64,000 nucleotides of DNA from Ectobacillus sp. JY-23 (lineage in GTDB: Bacteria; Bacillota; Bacilli; Bacillales; Bacillaceae_G), in the NCBI RefSeq assembly GCF_023022965.1, contig NZ_CP095462.1, forward strand, positions 3,638,001 through 3,702,000, read 5' to 3'. Numbering within the stretch: position 1 is the first letter of the stretch; each line of letters begins with the position of its first letter. Below, in pieces: positions 25,984-34,902 of this stretch. The notes under the pieces are model-generated. The model was not told the DNA's origin and made no database searches. It saw only the letters and a list, made by a program, of their open reading frames with translations. A program made the position numbers and the translations under genes.

Positions 25984-26010
25984 AGGGAGCTGGAATGTCC
26001 GGCTCCTTTT
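25984..26010 (+). terminator. Hairpin terminator after the oxidoreductase
   Basis: GGAGC-TGG / CCG-GCTCC around AATGT, followed by TTTT. Partial readthrough would be needed for the two downstream genes. Confidence 0.65.
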
Positions 26011-26043
26011 GGTATACCAATATGGAATAGGAGGAACGAATCT

Positions 26044-26241
26044 GTGACAATCAATCATGCAGGGGTGCTAGGAAAAAAATACTTCCTTTCTTATATGAAG
26101 CTTGTTATGCAAGCTCGTCAATATTCAGCAGAACAGGCTAGGCAATATGTATTCCAAAACCTGTTTGGCATGAACTGTGAAAGTCTAGGGCCAATCTCAT
26201 ACCAAAGCTTTTTGGAGGCGTATAAAGAACTGAAACAGTGA
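26044..26241 (+). CDS. Small protein of the ArsR-controlled operon
   Basis: 65 residues from GTG 26044, with an AGGAGG site 9 bases upstream. Helical and basic, with no membrane segment or CxxC; one cysteine (GMNCES). It is encoded between the oxidoreductase and the exporter, 16 bases before the latter's start. I do not recognise the family. Confidence 0.65.
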   Translation: MTINHAGVLGKKYFLSYMKLVMQARQYSAEQARQYVFQNLFGMNCESLGPISYQSFLEAYKELKQ

Positions 26242-26257
26242 GCATAGGAGGATGGTG

Positions 26258-27496
26258 ATGAATGCCACATATAAGGAAATTAGGCAATCTAGGAATATTG
26301 TCCTTGTTGCAGTGATTACAGCACTTAGTTTACTTGGAGATTCAATGTTGTATATTACTTTGCCGATTTATTGGAAAGAAGTTGGTCTGGATTCTTTATG
26401 GCAGGTTGGGATACTACTTTCTATAAATCGACTTATAAGATTACCTTTTAATCCGTTAGCAGGATGGCTTTATCAAAAAATTTCGTTGCAAACGGGGTTG
26501 CTTATCGCTGTTATACTTGGAACTATAACCACATTGGGGTACGGTGTAGCGAAAGAGTTTATCACTTGGATAATTCTGCGTGGATTATGGGGTATAGCTT
26601 GGTCATTTTTTCGAATTGGTGGTCTTACAACAGTTGTATATTACGCTAATGAGAATAGTCGTGGCAGATCCATGGGCTTATATAACGGTGTGTATAGGTT
26701 AGGTAGCCTATTTGGAATGCTGATTGGCGGAATATTGGTACCTATAATTGGAATACAGTATGTTTCCATTTTATTTGGCTGTCTAACCTTCTTGGGATTG
26801 CCTATTCTAATGCTAACACTTAAAGAGATGGGAGAAAGTGAAACAACTAGCAGTAATAATGAGCCGGGGAAAGTAAATATATCTACACCTGTAAAACATA
26901 GTATATATAAATTCAGTGTAGTTCTCAGCGGTTTTTTGATTACGATGTTAATTCAAGGTGTATTTATTGCAACGCTCAGCTTAGTCATTGAGCATTACTA
27001 CGGCAAGGAAGTGAGCTTATTTGGTACCGTTATGAGTGTTACGTTTTTGTCTGGTCTTATGCAGTCTGCTCGATGGGGATGGGAACCATTCTTAGGAAGT
27101 CGGTTTGGCTATTGGTCAGATGGATCCAGAGGAAGATTGCCGTTATATGTGATAGCTCTTTTATTTGTAGGATTAATCTTTGGTATAGTTGCAAGCGATG
27201 TATGGTTACCTGTTTGGATTATAACTGCATTGGCTATCATGATGGGAGCAACCGCACTTACGACTTTAACGGATGCGTTGGCTTCAGATGTGGCTACAAC
27301 AACAAATGTAGTATCCTTTTTGACGATATATTCGATTGTATTGGACGTTGGAGCAGCGTTAGGACCAGCAATCAGTTATGTTCTAATAACTATGAATAAT
27401 GGAATTATGTACTTATATTGGGGTGGATCAGGCATATTTTTGTTATTAGGTATATTTTGGTACGTAATGTATCTAAATGTAAAAAATTTCAATTGA
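26258..27496 (+). CDS. MFS transporter, probable metalloid or organoarsenical exporter
   Basis: About 412 residues, 12 predicted membrane segments in two halves split by a hydrophilic loop near 195-220 (GESETTSSNNEPGKVN). Signature regions: LPIYWKEVGLDSLWQVG, NRLIRLPFNPLAGWLY, and RGRSMGLYNGVYRLGSLFGM after helix 4. ATG 26258 is preferred because AGGAGG is 6 bases upstream. Export function is inferred from ArsR-type context; a drug exporter remains possible. Confidence 0.8.
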   Translation: MNATYKEIRQSRNIVLVAVITALSLLGDSMLYITLPIYWKEVGLDSLWQVGILLSINRLIRLPFNPLAGWLYQKISLQTGLLIAVILGTITTLGYGVAKEFITWIILRGLWGIAWSFFRIGGLTTVVYYANENSRGRSMGLYNGVYRLGSLFGMLIGGILVPIIGIQYVSILFGCLTFLGLPILMLTLKEMGESETTSSNNEPGKVNISTPVKHSIYKFSVVLSGFLITMLIQGVFIATLSLVIEHYYGKEVSLFGTVMSVTFLSGLMQSARWGWEPFLGSRFGYWSDGSRGRLPLYVIALLFVGLIFGIVASDVWLPVWIITALAIMMGATALTTLTDALASDVATTTNVVSFLTIYSIVLDVGAALGPAISYVLITMNNGIMYLYWGGSGIFLLLGIFWYVMYLNVKNFN

Positions 27497-27603
27497 GACT
27501 GTATAAATTAAAAATATACAGGACATACTAATAAGTCACGGGTATATCCTGGCTCGCTGTACCAGTATATCAAGCGAAGATATACTCCTAGAAGGACTGG
27601 AAA

Positions 27604-28070
27604 GGCTACACCAAACTGGACAAATTTATTAAGGTCTACTTATTCTTATCTCCTTAAACACTGTTTGAATAAAGACTTGAGATGATTTACATATTCATCC
27701 ACAAATCCGCATAAATTAATGGAAAGCCCTTATACATAACAAGAACGAGTCCCTTTCGCCCTCTAAAAAACTGCGGTGATGCATGCAAAATTAGTCACAC
27801 GTGTTCAAGGTGTTTATGCAAGACTACGAAGGAAATCGCCGGTGAATTGTTTATCAGCGAGAAAACAGTCTTGGCCACATCAGCAATGAGATGTGTAACC
27901 TTTGCGAACTGAAATTGAAGACACATACGAAAGGTCTCTGGGTTGTCAGAGGTCTTTTTCTTTATCTATTTATTATATATATTCTGTCTAACCAAGTGTA
28001 ACCTATTCACATAACAAATCTTTACATGTTGGTTATGAATTCTGTTCAACTCAATGTAACCTATCCAATT
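27604..28070 (+). repeat. gerE-derived mobile element, copy B
   Basis: The left end GGCTACACCAAACTGGACA and the right end TGTCTAACCAAGTGTAACC are imperfect inverted repeats 400 bp apart. A second right end (TGTTCAACTCAATGTAACC) follows at 28040. Inside, 27826-27873 reads TKEIAGELFISEKTVL, the recognition helix region of GerE, then a one-base deletion, and a terminator GGTC...GGTCTTTTT. No transposase is present. Confidence 0.75.
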
Positions 28071-28141
28071 GGCATATAAAACCACCTTTCTATTTTTTAG
28101 AAATATAACCACTTTATTTTTTTATAGGGAGGTTTTGGCGT

Positions 28142-28231
28142 ATGCCAATCAACCTAGGCATTCGTTATGCAACTACTTTTATTTTTCTACCGAACCTGTA
28201 CAGGCTAGGGAGTATACTTATTAATCGTTGA
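28142..28231 (+). CDS. Possible short peptide
   Basis: 29 codons from ATG (MPINLGIRYATTFIF at the start) behind GGGAGG. No family is recognised; it may be a remnant of a transposable element. A start with similar sequence (MPIKPTVRNSS) occurs at 48799. Confidence 0.2.
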   Translation: MPINLGIRYATTFIFLPNLYRLGSILINR

Positions 28232-28358
28232 ACACTCTACTGATTAGGTTAACTTAATGTGGATGAGTGTAGTCAACAACACAGCAAGATATTGATAAAA
28301 AGGAGATTGCTGTGAGTATGTTGAATATATGGTTAAAATAATTTTTAGGGGGATAAGA

Positions 28359-28550
28359 TTGGGGAAGAAACCTATTCTGACATTACCGGCAGTATTGACT
28401 GGGATTACTACAGGATTATCAACTTTTATTGCAAACTACGCTATCCCTGATTCCGATTCCAAATCTACTACCATTTCATTACTTGCTGCAGTGGTTGCTT
28501 TTATATCTGGAACTATCTTTAAAAAAATTACTAAAGAAAAGCAACATTAA
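28359..28550 (+). CDS. Small membrane protein
   Basis: 63 residues from TTG 28359, which has AGGGGGAT at suitable spacing; the frame's ATG at 28329 has no site. Two hydrophobic segments (ILTLPAVLTGITTGLSTFI and SLLAAVVAFISGTIF) are separated by a short polar loop, with a lysine-rich end. It resembles small holin-like or immunity-type membrane peptides; function unknown. Confidence 0.5.
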   Translation: MGKKPILTLPAVLTGITTGLSTFIANYAIPDSDSKSTTISLLAAVVAFISGTIFKKITKEKQH

Positions 28551-28562
28551 TGTTCTTTCTTA

Positions 28563-28706
28563 GTGCAAAGGCTACTTAAAACGATAAAACTTATTGTTCT
28601 TGTTATTTTGGGTCTAAGTTTGTTGTATTTATTATCATCTGTTATAGCTATAACACAAATACTCTTACCAACATTACAAATTTCAACTTTTTACATATTT
28701 CCTTGA
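28563..28706 (+). CDS. Possible small hydrophobic peptide
   Basis: 47 codons from GTG with one long hydrophobic stretch (LIVLVILGLSLLYLLSSVIA). There is no ribosome binding site, so translation would depend on coupling to the gene before it. Confidence 0.22.
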   Translation: MQRLLKTIKLIVLVILGLSLLYLLSSVIAITQILLPTLQISTFYIFP

Positions 28707-28806
28707 ATTTTTCTATATTGGTTCGCACGCCTAGTAAAAGCATTTGAGTTTAAGTAAAGCTGTTAATGAGTTGTATGTTAACTGATAAGAGGGAGGAGAA
28801 TATACA

Positions 28807-29177
28807 GTGAATGATGTGGATATACTGCCTCAATATTTAAAAAATAAATCTTTATCCGATAAAGAGATAATACTTAGCTTCTTTGACGCCTTAGAAGCCA
28901 TTAAAATTTTAGCCGATAATGAACGGGCCATCTTGGGTGGAAAGGTATAATTAAATACTCTGACGGAAAGTATGGACACCCATCTGTTGTTATAGATAGT
29001 GAGGTACTAAAAGGAGAACAGGAATCTTGGCGAGCTTATGCTCAGTCAACAGCTCATTTCTGTAAAGAGACGATCGAGGAAGAAAAATATAGATGGGAAC
29101 AATCTACCATAGAACCTGTTCCTAATTGCGAATTATATTTTTGTATTACTGCAGCAAACGAAAATGATGATGAGTAA
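28807..29177 (+). pseudogene. Frameshifted small immunity-like gene
   Basis: From GTG 28807 (GGGAGGAG upstream) the frame reads NDVDILPQYLKNKSLSDKEI and on to ILGGKV, stop near 28949. The next frame continues without a break as WKGIIKYSDGKYGHPSVV and ESWRAYAQSTAHFCKET to a stop at 29177. A single-base change near 28942 would join them into a protein of about 123 residues. A decayed copy of its start lies at 43190. Family not recognised. Confidence 0.6.
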
Positions 29178-29210
29178 CTTCTTGTAATCCCGTTTATATG
29201 AACATGGATG

Positions 29211-29241
29211 CCCTCCAGCCAAGAGACCTGGAGGGTTTTTA
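29211..29241 (+). terminator. Terminator, repeated three times in the island
   Basis: CCCTCCAG / CTGGAGGG then TTTTTAT. Copies occur at 42667 (within the direct repeat) and 45904, each behind GAACATGGATG. Confidence 0.85.
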
Positions 29242-29391
29242 TAAATTGATTAAGTACGTTAAACTCCAATAATGATATCCTATAGTAACTAGAACTGTAT
29301 AGAACATACAAAAGAAAATCCATACCTCATTTATAAATATACATGCTACGATTAAATATCTGATAATTCTAAAAAGGGGAAGAGTTATGCC

Positions 29392-29706
29392 ATGATAATA
29401 CTTATTATTATTTTAATGTGTTTAAGCATTTTTACATTTTATATTGGATATCTGCTTTTAATTAAAAATCATTGGAAACTCGGAAAAATATCCTTTGCTT
29501 CTGCGAGTACAGTAAGAAACAAAAAAGGATATTGTACATATATGGGGTATGTATCATTTACAATGTCAGCAATCTATGCAATATTAGCTGTCCTAATGAT
29601 TCTAATTCCCTCTATTCAAGATTCTTCTATTCCTTTAATATTTGTTGGTGCAGCAATGATTATAGGGGTATCAAGTGAAAGTTTTGCTAAGGGAAAATAT
29701 GCATAG
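29392..29706 (+). CDS. Four-helix small membrane protein (duplicate 1)
   Basis: 104 residues. Hydrophobic segments at 2-24, about 50-71 and 75-93 surround a polar NHWKLGKISFASASTVRNKK loop. The ATG follows AGGGGAAGAG. An almost identical gene lies at 42848, where the start is GTG and H29 is N. Located among immunity-type genes, it could be a membrane immunity protein; no family is recognised. Confidence 0.65.
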   Translation: MIILIIILMCLSIFTFYIGYLLLIKNHWKLGKISFASASTVRNKKGYCTYMGYVSFTMSAIYAILAVLMILIPSIQDSSIPLIFVGAAMIIGVSSESFAKGKYA

Positions 29707-29821
29707 TAACTTCCAATAATATGATCTTATGTTAACTTGACATGTATAGGATATACAAGCAGACTTCTTCAGCTTTCTGTCCGTTCTGCATGGTACAATG
29801 AAGAAAAAAGGAGAGTTAAAA

Positions 29822-30184
29822 ATGGAAACTATTAAACAAAGAAACAGAAGAGAACAGTTTGATACAGAAACCATTCAAGCATTAGTAGATGCAGGGTCTA
29901 ATCTTTCTAAAATGCATTACGTAGAACATTGCTTTTTCTTAGATGACGAAGAGACAGCTCATAAAGTCGCAAGTTCACTACATAAGCAAGGTTATGAAAT
30001 TTATGAGCCCCAAGAAGCCGTTGATGATGATGGAACTCCATTTTTAGTCATGATTGTAGGAAAGCAACATATGATTACTCCCGAAATCGTATTTGAGGAA
30101 ACACGTAAAATGACAGAACTTGCAATTAAGTACACTGGCTTTGCGGAAAGTTACGATGGTTGGGAAACGAAAGTCATGGAATAA
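29822..30184 (+). CDS. RraB-family (ribonuclease-activity regulator fold) protein
   Basis: 120 residues from ATG 29822 (AAAGGAG upstream). The pattern EHCFFLDDEETAHKVASSL, then QGYEIYEP, VMIVGKQHMITPEIVFEE and YDGWETKV at the end is that of the RraB family. In Firmicutes such proteins often sit in polymorphic-toxin loci, so immunity is as likely as RNase control. Confidence 0.72.
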   Translation: METIKQRNRREQFDTETIQALVDAGSNLSKMHYVEHCFFLDDEETAHKVASSLHKQGYEIYEPQEAVDDDGTPFLVMIVGKQHMITPEIVFEETRKMTELAIKYTGFAESYDGWETKVME

Positions 30185-30380
30185 CTATAGCTTCTAATAA
30201 CGGTGTTTATGTAAATGAACAGTCTCGAACAGGATTTTTTTTATGACTCGTGAAACAAAAATACAACTGGCTTTTGAAAACAGTCTGGGTGTACAAAATC
30301 TACATTTTACTGTCTTAATTATCAAAACTAAGCTAGATAGCTTGATTAAGCTTTACTTATTGATTTCTATTTATGTGCTC

Positions 30381-30425
30381 TTAACTTTTCTGTCCAACTA
30401 AGTGTAGCCTGTCCAGTATCTCTAC
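30381..30425. repeat. Solitary right end of the gerE-type element (copy I)
   Basis: TGTCCAACTAAGTGTAGCC matches the right terminal repeat of the other copies. No internal part precedes it. Confidence 0.5.
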
Positions 30426-30589
30426 CTTTTTGCCAATATACTTAGTGGGGACTAAATACAGGTTGGCTTTGTAGGATATCATACTTGATGCATTGACAAG
30501 CACCGTATGGCGCTTCAGTCGATAAGAGTACCGACAGATTACAGATACATTAAGAAAGAATAGGAAAAAATAGGGGGAGCTGATTGTAA

Positions 30590-31003
30590 ATGCTTAACAA
30601 TGATAAAATACAGTCTCTATTAGACAGTTTTTTTGGGACTGTAATTGACAAGCTTGATTTTGATCTTGTAAATAATAAGATTTCTCTTAGGCTGGATATG
30701 AATGGAAGGAAAACAACTTATCGCGAAATCGAGTTCACAGATGTTTGGGCTCACTACTATATAAAAGATCCCGCTTCACTTGAAGTCGATTTTTCAGAAA
30801 CTGGTTATTTACAACTTGCAGCAATTGAATACTATCCAAAAGGAATAGGTTCAATAAAATGTCATTCTAAAATTGATGAATGGTTTAATCAAGTTTCTTC
30901 AAATGCCAATTTTGCTTTAGATATATGGGAAAGTTTATTACTGATTGAAGCAAGAAGTATTAAGATTAATCAGGAATTTTTTGTTTTAGAAAATATCAAC
31001 TAA
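30590..31003 (+). CDS. YxiG-like protein, candidate immunity protein
   Basis: 137 residues. LDSFFGTVIDKLDFDLVNNK, then the WAHYYI and LAAIEYYPKGIGSIKC stretches resemble the YxiG family, which in B. subtilis accompanies the WapA contact-dependent toxin. There is no signal or membrane segment. It sits in an island with RHS remnants, consistent with a retained immunity gene. The ATG has AGGGGGAG upstream. Confidence 0.6.
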   Translation: MLNNDKIQSLLDSFFGTVIDKLDFDLVNNKISLRLDMNGRKTTYREIEFTDVWAHYYIKDPASLEVDFSETGYLQLAAIEYYPKGIGSIKCHSKIDEWFNQVSSNANFALDIWESLLLIEARSIKINQEFFVLENIN

Positions 31004-31040
31004 AAGCCTATTTTAATTCGTAGATTAAAAAAATCGATAT

Positions 31041-31352
31041 CATTCCGATCGTGGAAGCCAATACGCTTCAAACGATTACCAAGCTCTTCTGCAAACCCAT
31101 AATATGCAAGTGAGCATGAGTCGAAAGGGAAACTGTTACGACAATGCGGTAATCGAATCATTCTACAGCCTGTCGAAAAAAGAATGGCTATATCCAAGAA
31201 AATTAAAAACAAGAATAGAAGGAAAGCAAGTTATTTTCGAGTACATTGAATGTCTCTACAATCGAAAATCAAGCCGTGCCTCATCGGGATATGTATCGCC
31301 TTGTGAATTTGAGGCGCAATATTACGCTAAACAGAGACAAGTAGCTGCATAA
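31041..31352 (+). pseudogene. C-terminal fragment of an IS3-family OrfB
   Basis: The frame from 31041 reads HSDRGSQYASNDYQALLQ and then MSRKGNCYDNAVIESFYS and EYIECLYNRKSSRASSGYVS. It holds the second aspartate and the catalytic glutamate of the DDE triad. The N-terminal half is absent. A terminal-repeat-like CGTGTCCATTCTATTG follows at 31378. Confidence 0.85.
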
Positions 31353-31399
31353 ACTCAGCTATTTCTCTCTGTTTAACGTGTCCATTCTATTGACATAGG

Positions 31400-31640
31400 T
31401 CCAAAACTGTTACTTACGAAACGTGAGAGGGGAGTATTCGAGCAGCTTATGCAAGACAATGAAAGACATCGCTGGCAAATTTGTTGTTCATCAACGAAAA
31501 AACAGCTTTGACCACATCAGCAATCAGATATGTACCCTTTGCGAACTGAATACAAAGATACATATGAAGGGCCTCTGGAGTCAAAGGCCTTTTTTCTTTA
31601 CCCACATATGAATTCTGTCTAACTAAGTGTAGCCTATCTG
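31400..31640 (+). repeat. gerE-derived mobile element, copy C
   Basis: The frame from 31403 reads KLLLTKRERGVFEQLMQD, the best-preserved GerE N-terminal segment in the window, followed by frame-shifted remains of the HTH, a terminator and the right terminal repeat TGTCTAACTAAGTGTAGCC. Confidence 0.75.
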
Positions 31641-31651
31641 CTTTGAAAGAT

Positions 31652-31692
31652 AATGAAAAAGGCACTCCTCCTTAAAATAAGCAGGAGGAGTG
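31652..31692 (-). terminator. Terminator of the minus-strand WXG100 cluster
   Basis: On the minus strand CACTCCTCCT / AGGAGGAGTG is followed by a CTTTTTCATT tract. Confidence 0.75.
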
Positions 31693-31705
31693 TTCAGAAA
31701 GAAGA

Positions 31706-31975
31706 TCATTTTCGCTTTTTTTTATCTTTTTGATAGAAAAGCCAGTAAAAAAAGTACCAGCCCGCTGTAACTATAATACCTATTAAGGCTATTCCAAATT
31801 CTTTAGCTATAATACAGAAAATAATAAGCCCAATCATGGCAACTATTACAATAATCATAAAATATTTTACGATAAATTCCAATAGAGAGTACGCTAATGC
31901 AAAAATACCAGCAACAAATTGCAGGGCAGGAAGGACCTTTGCTTCAAAGAAGCTGTTGTTCTTAGATTTATTCAT
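31706..31975 (-). CDS. Small membrane protein of the WXG100 cluster
   Basis: 89 residues with hydrophobic stretches at about 17-36, 40-56 and 60-80 and a strongly basic tail (QKDKKKRK). It overlaps the upstream gene by 8 bases. It may be an immunity or accessory membrane protein for the effector encoded upstream; family unrecognised. Confidence 0.6.
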   Translation of the reverse strand: MNKSKNNSFFEAKVLPALQFVAGIFALAYSLLEFIVKYFMIIVIVAMIGLIIFCIIAKEFGIALIGIIVTAGWYFFYWLFYQKDKKKRK

Positions 31976-32789
31976 GAGGTACCTCTATAGAGTCTGAAAT
32001 ATGTAATAGGCTTCTTAGCTGTCTTTCGAATAGTTTTTTTGACAAATAGGAGACAAAAAACGATTTATTATCATCAGATTGATATAACAACCATTGATGC
32101 TCGTTAGATTCCAAAATCATAATCCCCTGGTCGGCTTTAAGTATCTGTGAAGAAGTTGTCTCAATCTTCATAATGCTATAAACATATTTAATATGTTGCA
32201 AGTCATTTAGAAATAAGGTTAGATTTTCGGAAGAGAAGCCATATTGAATCAATTTTTCAGTGCTTTTTTGTATAGGTTGTTGAATAAAGTCAGAGATGTT
32301 TTCTACAACTTCAGCGGGCAAACAAGCCAAAATATCAGGGGATTTGTTCCCATCATGTATTTGTAAATCTAATAACAAAGCACTCTCTTTATATAGTACC
32401 TCATCTATCATAACTTCTTTTATCATATGTGTAATACCATCCTGACTTTGATAAGAAACAAGGGTATTGTTTACTTTGTGAATATGTCCTGTATACATAG
32501 TTTCTTCTTTAATATCTAATTTTTGATAGTGCAAAGAAAAATCTGGATTTAACATATTATTCAATAATAAATCTAGGCTTTCTATAATCTGTAAACTTGT
32601 TTCATTGACTGTAACCAACTCTTTAGAAATTAATGAATGGGATGCCGTAATGAATATTTTTTCAAGTTCTGATGGAGTTACTTCCTCAAAAGCAATTTGT
32701 AATAGTTCTTTTGCCTGCAGTTCTTCATTTTTTAGGTGCAGTAGCAGTGCCGTTTCTTCTAAAGAAATTTTAAATTGATGTATTGTCAT
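31968..32789 (-). CDS. Unrecognised 273-residue protein between WXG100 effector and membrane protein
   Basis: Soluble, alternating helices and strands, no signal peptide. Its position (after a WXG100 protein, before a membrane protein) and size recall secretion-associated chaperones of the EspG or EsaE kind, but I see no diagnostic motif and the proposal rests on context. No good ribosome site precedes the ATG at 32789. Confidence 0.55.
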   Translation of the reverse strand: MTIHQFKISLEETALLLHLKNEELQAKELLQIAFEEVTPSELEKIFITASHSLISKELVTVNETSLQIIESLDLLLNNMLNPDFSLHYQKLDIKEETMYTGHIHKVNNTLVSYQSQDGITHMIKEVMIDEVLYKESALLLDLQIHDGNKSPDILACLPAEVVENISDFIQQPIQKSTEKLIQYGFSSENLTLFLNDLQHIKYVYSIMKIETTSSQILKADQGIMILESNEHQWLLYQSDDNKSFFVSYLSKKLFERQLRSLLHISDSIEVPHE

Positions 32790-32848
32790 AGTTTTAGTGA
32801 ATTAAGTGTAAAGTTGCTCTTAATTCTGCAGTCCTCCTTCCGGTAAAT

Positions 32849-33816
32849 TCATATAAGACTAGTGATTTTATTTGCGAAATCCTTAAATCTTTTTCTTGGC
32901 AATACATTATCAAATATCATATTGCTTGCTGTACCAGTTGCCGCGGATCCGACGATCGCTCCAGCAATTCCGCCAACAGCTGTACCGATTGGGGGAAGAA
33001 AGCACGGTAATGAACCAATCATGGCTCCCAATTCAGCCCCGCCTGCTGCTCCGCCGTAAGAAGACGCGAGATTACTAATAACTTTACCTGTTGAATAAAA
33101 GGAATCTGTAGCAATGTTCAAGCCAGCTTTCAAACCATCGTATTGCTCCATATCCGATTTAATAGCCGCAGTTAAGGAACTGACCTCTGAAAGTCCTCCT
33201 ATTGCTACTCCTGCTAGACCAAACGGCTTCAATGTATTGCGAATGTGCTTTGTAATATTATCTGCTCGTATGCTATTTCCTGGCAAAGATTTATCGAGAT
33301 TAGCAAGACCTGCAAACATTTTCTCAGGTGTATTATGTGTTTTAATGTGTTTCAAAAATTTTTCCCAGGTACTGGCGAACTTACCTTCCTTAATCCATAC
33401 TTTGGGTATAATATCAACTAAGTCTGAACGTTTGGTATTCGGCGCAATCGTAAGCGCGCTAGTAATAAGAGCCAGTTTTCCAGTGGTGGTCAATGTCGTC
33501 ATTGCGGCTGTTTTAAGATTTTCTCCTAATGATTTTCCTAAGGCGTCTACATTTTGATTGTCTGTGTTGGAAAATCTTTTGCTAATCTCTTTTAAACTCA
33601 CTTCTACGTCATGAAGCACGCGCCCATACTGATCAATGACCCGATTGGATTGCTGGAAATTTTGAAAAACCTCTCCCTCGTGATGCCACCCCATTGTGAC
33701 TCCAGGTTATATATACTTTTTCTTAAGTTTGAGGCCAGCGTTTGGGCTTGCTGCTGGGCCTGGTGAAACTGCTGAGCGACCTCCATGACCTGCTCAGTTT
33801 TTATCTGAATCTTCAC
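32849..33816 (-). pseudogene. WXG100-type effector with a frameshift
   Basis: The N-terminal frame (from ATG 33816, strong GGGGGAAC site) reads MKIQIKTEQVMEVAQQFHQA and LESQWGGITRE, a WXG100 domain. After GAGAGG a run of five Ts shifts the frame; with six Ts it would continue FFQNFQQSNRVIDQYGRVLH in the second frame, to 32849. The joined product would have 322 residues, ending with a glycine-rich hydrophobic region (YGGAAGGAELGAMIGSLP and GTAVGGIAGAIVGSA). Either a true loss or a homopolymer error. Confidence 0.75.
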
Positions 33817-33907
33817 ATGTGTTCCCCCTTAACACTTACAACAAATTGTATATGTATCTTTATATAACATAAGATTTACTACAATTACATAGTAAGCGCA
33901 TTTCAGG

Positions 33908-34054
33908 ATGGAATTCAATAAGAATTTGGATTTTTTGGAAGTAGCAGCGAAATCCTATTTTAATGTAGTAATTGATACCATTGAGACGGACGGAAAGCCT
34001 GCTGCGTTTTCATCTTCTCAAAGGTTGAAACGCCTTTCATTGATAGTACAGTAA
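33908..34054 (+). CDS. Possible short open frame
   Basis: 48 codons (MEFNKNLDFLEVAAKSYFN at the start) without a convincing ribosome site, in the 400-base gap between the minus-strand effector and the next plus-strand gene. May be a remnant. Confidence 0.2.
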   Translation: MEFNKNLDFLEVAAKSYFNVVIDTIETDGKPAAFSSSQRLKRLSLIVQ

Positions 34055-34234
34055 TAACTCTACTTTGGCGGGTTTCATTGAACTTTAAATGAGATGAAAA
34101 TATTATTTTATTGAACAGATTTATGGAAAAAGGTACATATGTAATTAATAAAGATATGAGTCAAGTGTAGACATTTTGTTATTTGGCAGTATGGATGCTC
34201 TGTATAGAGCAAACCGATGATCTATTAAGGGCTG

Positions 34235-34672
34235 GTGATATGTTTGAATGGAGAATACTATATAAAGAAACAAAGACACACCTTGGTACTTATCAATCAT
34301 GACAAATATAATGAGCTTACAGGAGAGTATGAAGTGTTCCCAAAAACAATTCATACGATTATCAAGTCACTTCATGAAAAGTATCCGTTATATATCTACT
34401 ATATGGAGCGCTATGGGGCTAAAAAAGACGCAGACATTCATGTTACCATTAACAGCTTCTTGAAGCGTAGAATAGTTATTATTGAGCCTCTATGTTTAGC
34501 TGATTTTAATGAAGAATATATAGGAGAACGTTATATATTCAGTTCAGAAAATATAAATAATCTTTTAGAAAATCTGAGGGCTAACAAATTCAATGATTTA
34601 CATGAGGTAACAGAGGTATTAAAAGATAATTGCGATATTGTATGTAAAATATTCGATTCAGCTTATATCTAA
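34235..34672 (+). CDS. Unrecognised small protein, candidate immunity protein
   Basis: About 145 residues, soluble, mixed alpha/beta (ALVLINHDKYNELTG-like start, then IHTIIKSLHEKYPLYIYYME). The start is GTG 34235 (AAGG at 4 bases) or TTG 34244. No motif is recognised. AT-rich, like the other orphans of the island. Confidence 0.5.
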   Translation: MICLNGEYYIKKQRHTLVLINHDKYNELTGEYEVFPKTIHTIIKSLHEKYPLYIYYMERYGAKKDADIHVTINSFLKRRIVIIEPLCLADFNEEYIGERYIFSSENINNLLENLRANKFNDLHEVTEVLKDNCDIVCKIFDSAYI

Positions 34673-34902
34673 ATAACAGCGAACGAACCTAATATGATTA
34701 AACGTTTGAATGATCTTGTATAGAAGTAAGTAATTTTAATCGAGAATGAGTTAGATATATGCTTTGGAGGGTGCTGTGTTCTTTAGTATTTGAATTGCAA
34801 TTCCTGTAAAACATGTAAGGAAAACACCTGTAAAGGGGTTAGAAGGAATACAAAAGGCAAGAAAAACTCTAATGCAATGAAGAGAAGATAGGGGATATAA
34901 AT

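Larger units (their letters stand above)
29185..29720 (+). repeat. 536-bp direct repeat, first copy
   Basis: Aligns without gaps to 42641-43176 (constant offset 13456) with only a few substitutions. It contains a terminator, a promoter-like region and a complete gene for a 104-residue membrane protein. Confidence 0.9.

Noticed and set aside
23437-31352. The IS3 fragments at 23437 and 31041 as two halves of one element split by a later insertion
   Set aside because: About 100 residues of OrfB are missing between them and no matching junction is visible; independent truncated copies are simpler.
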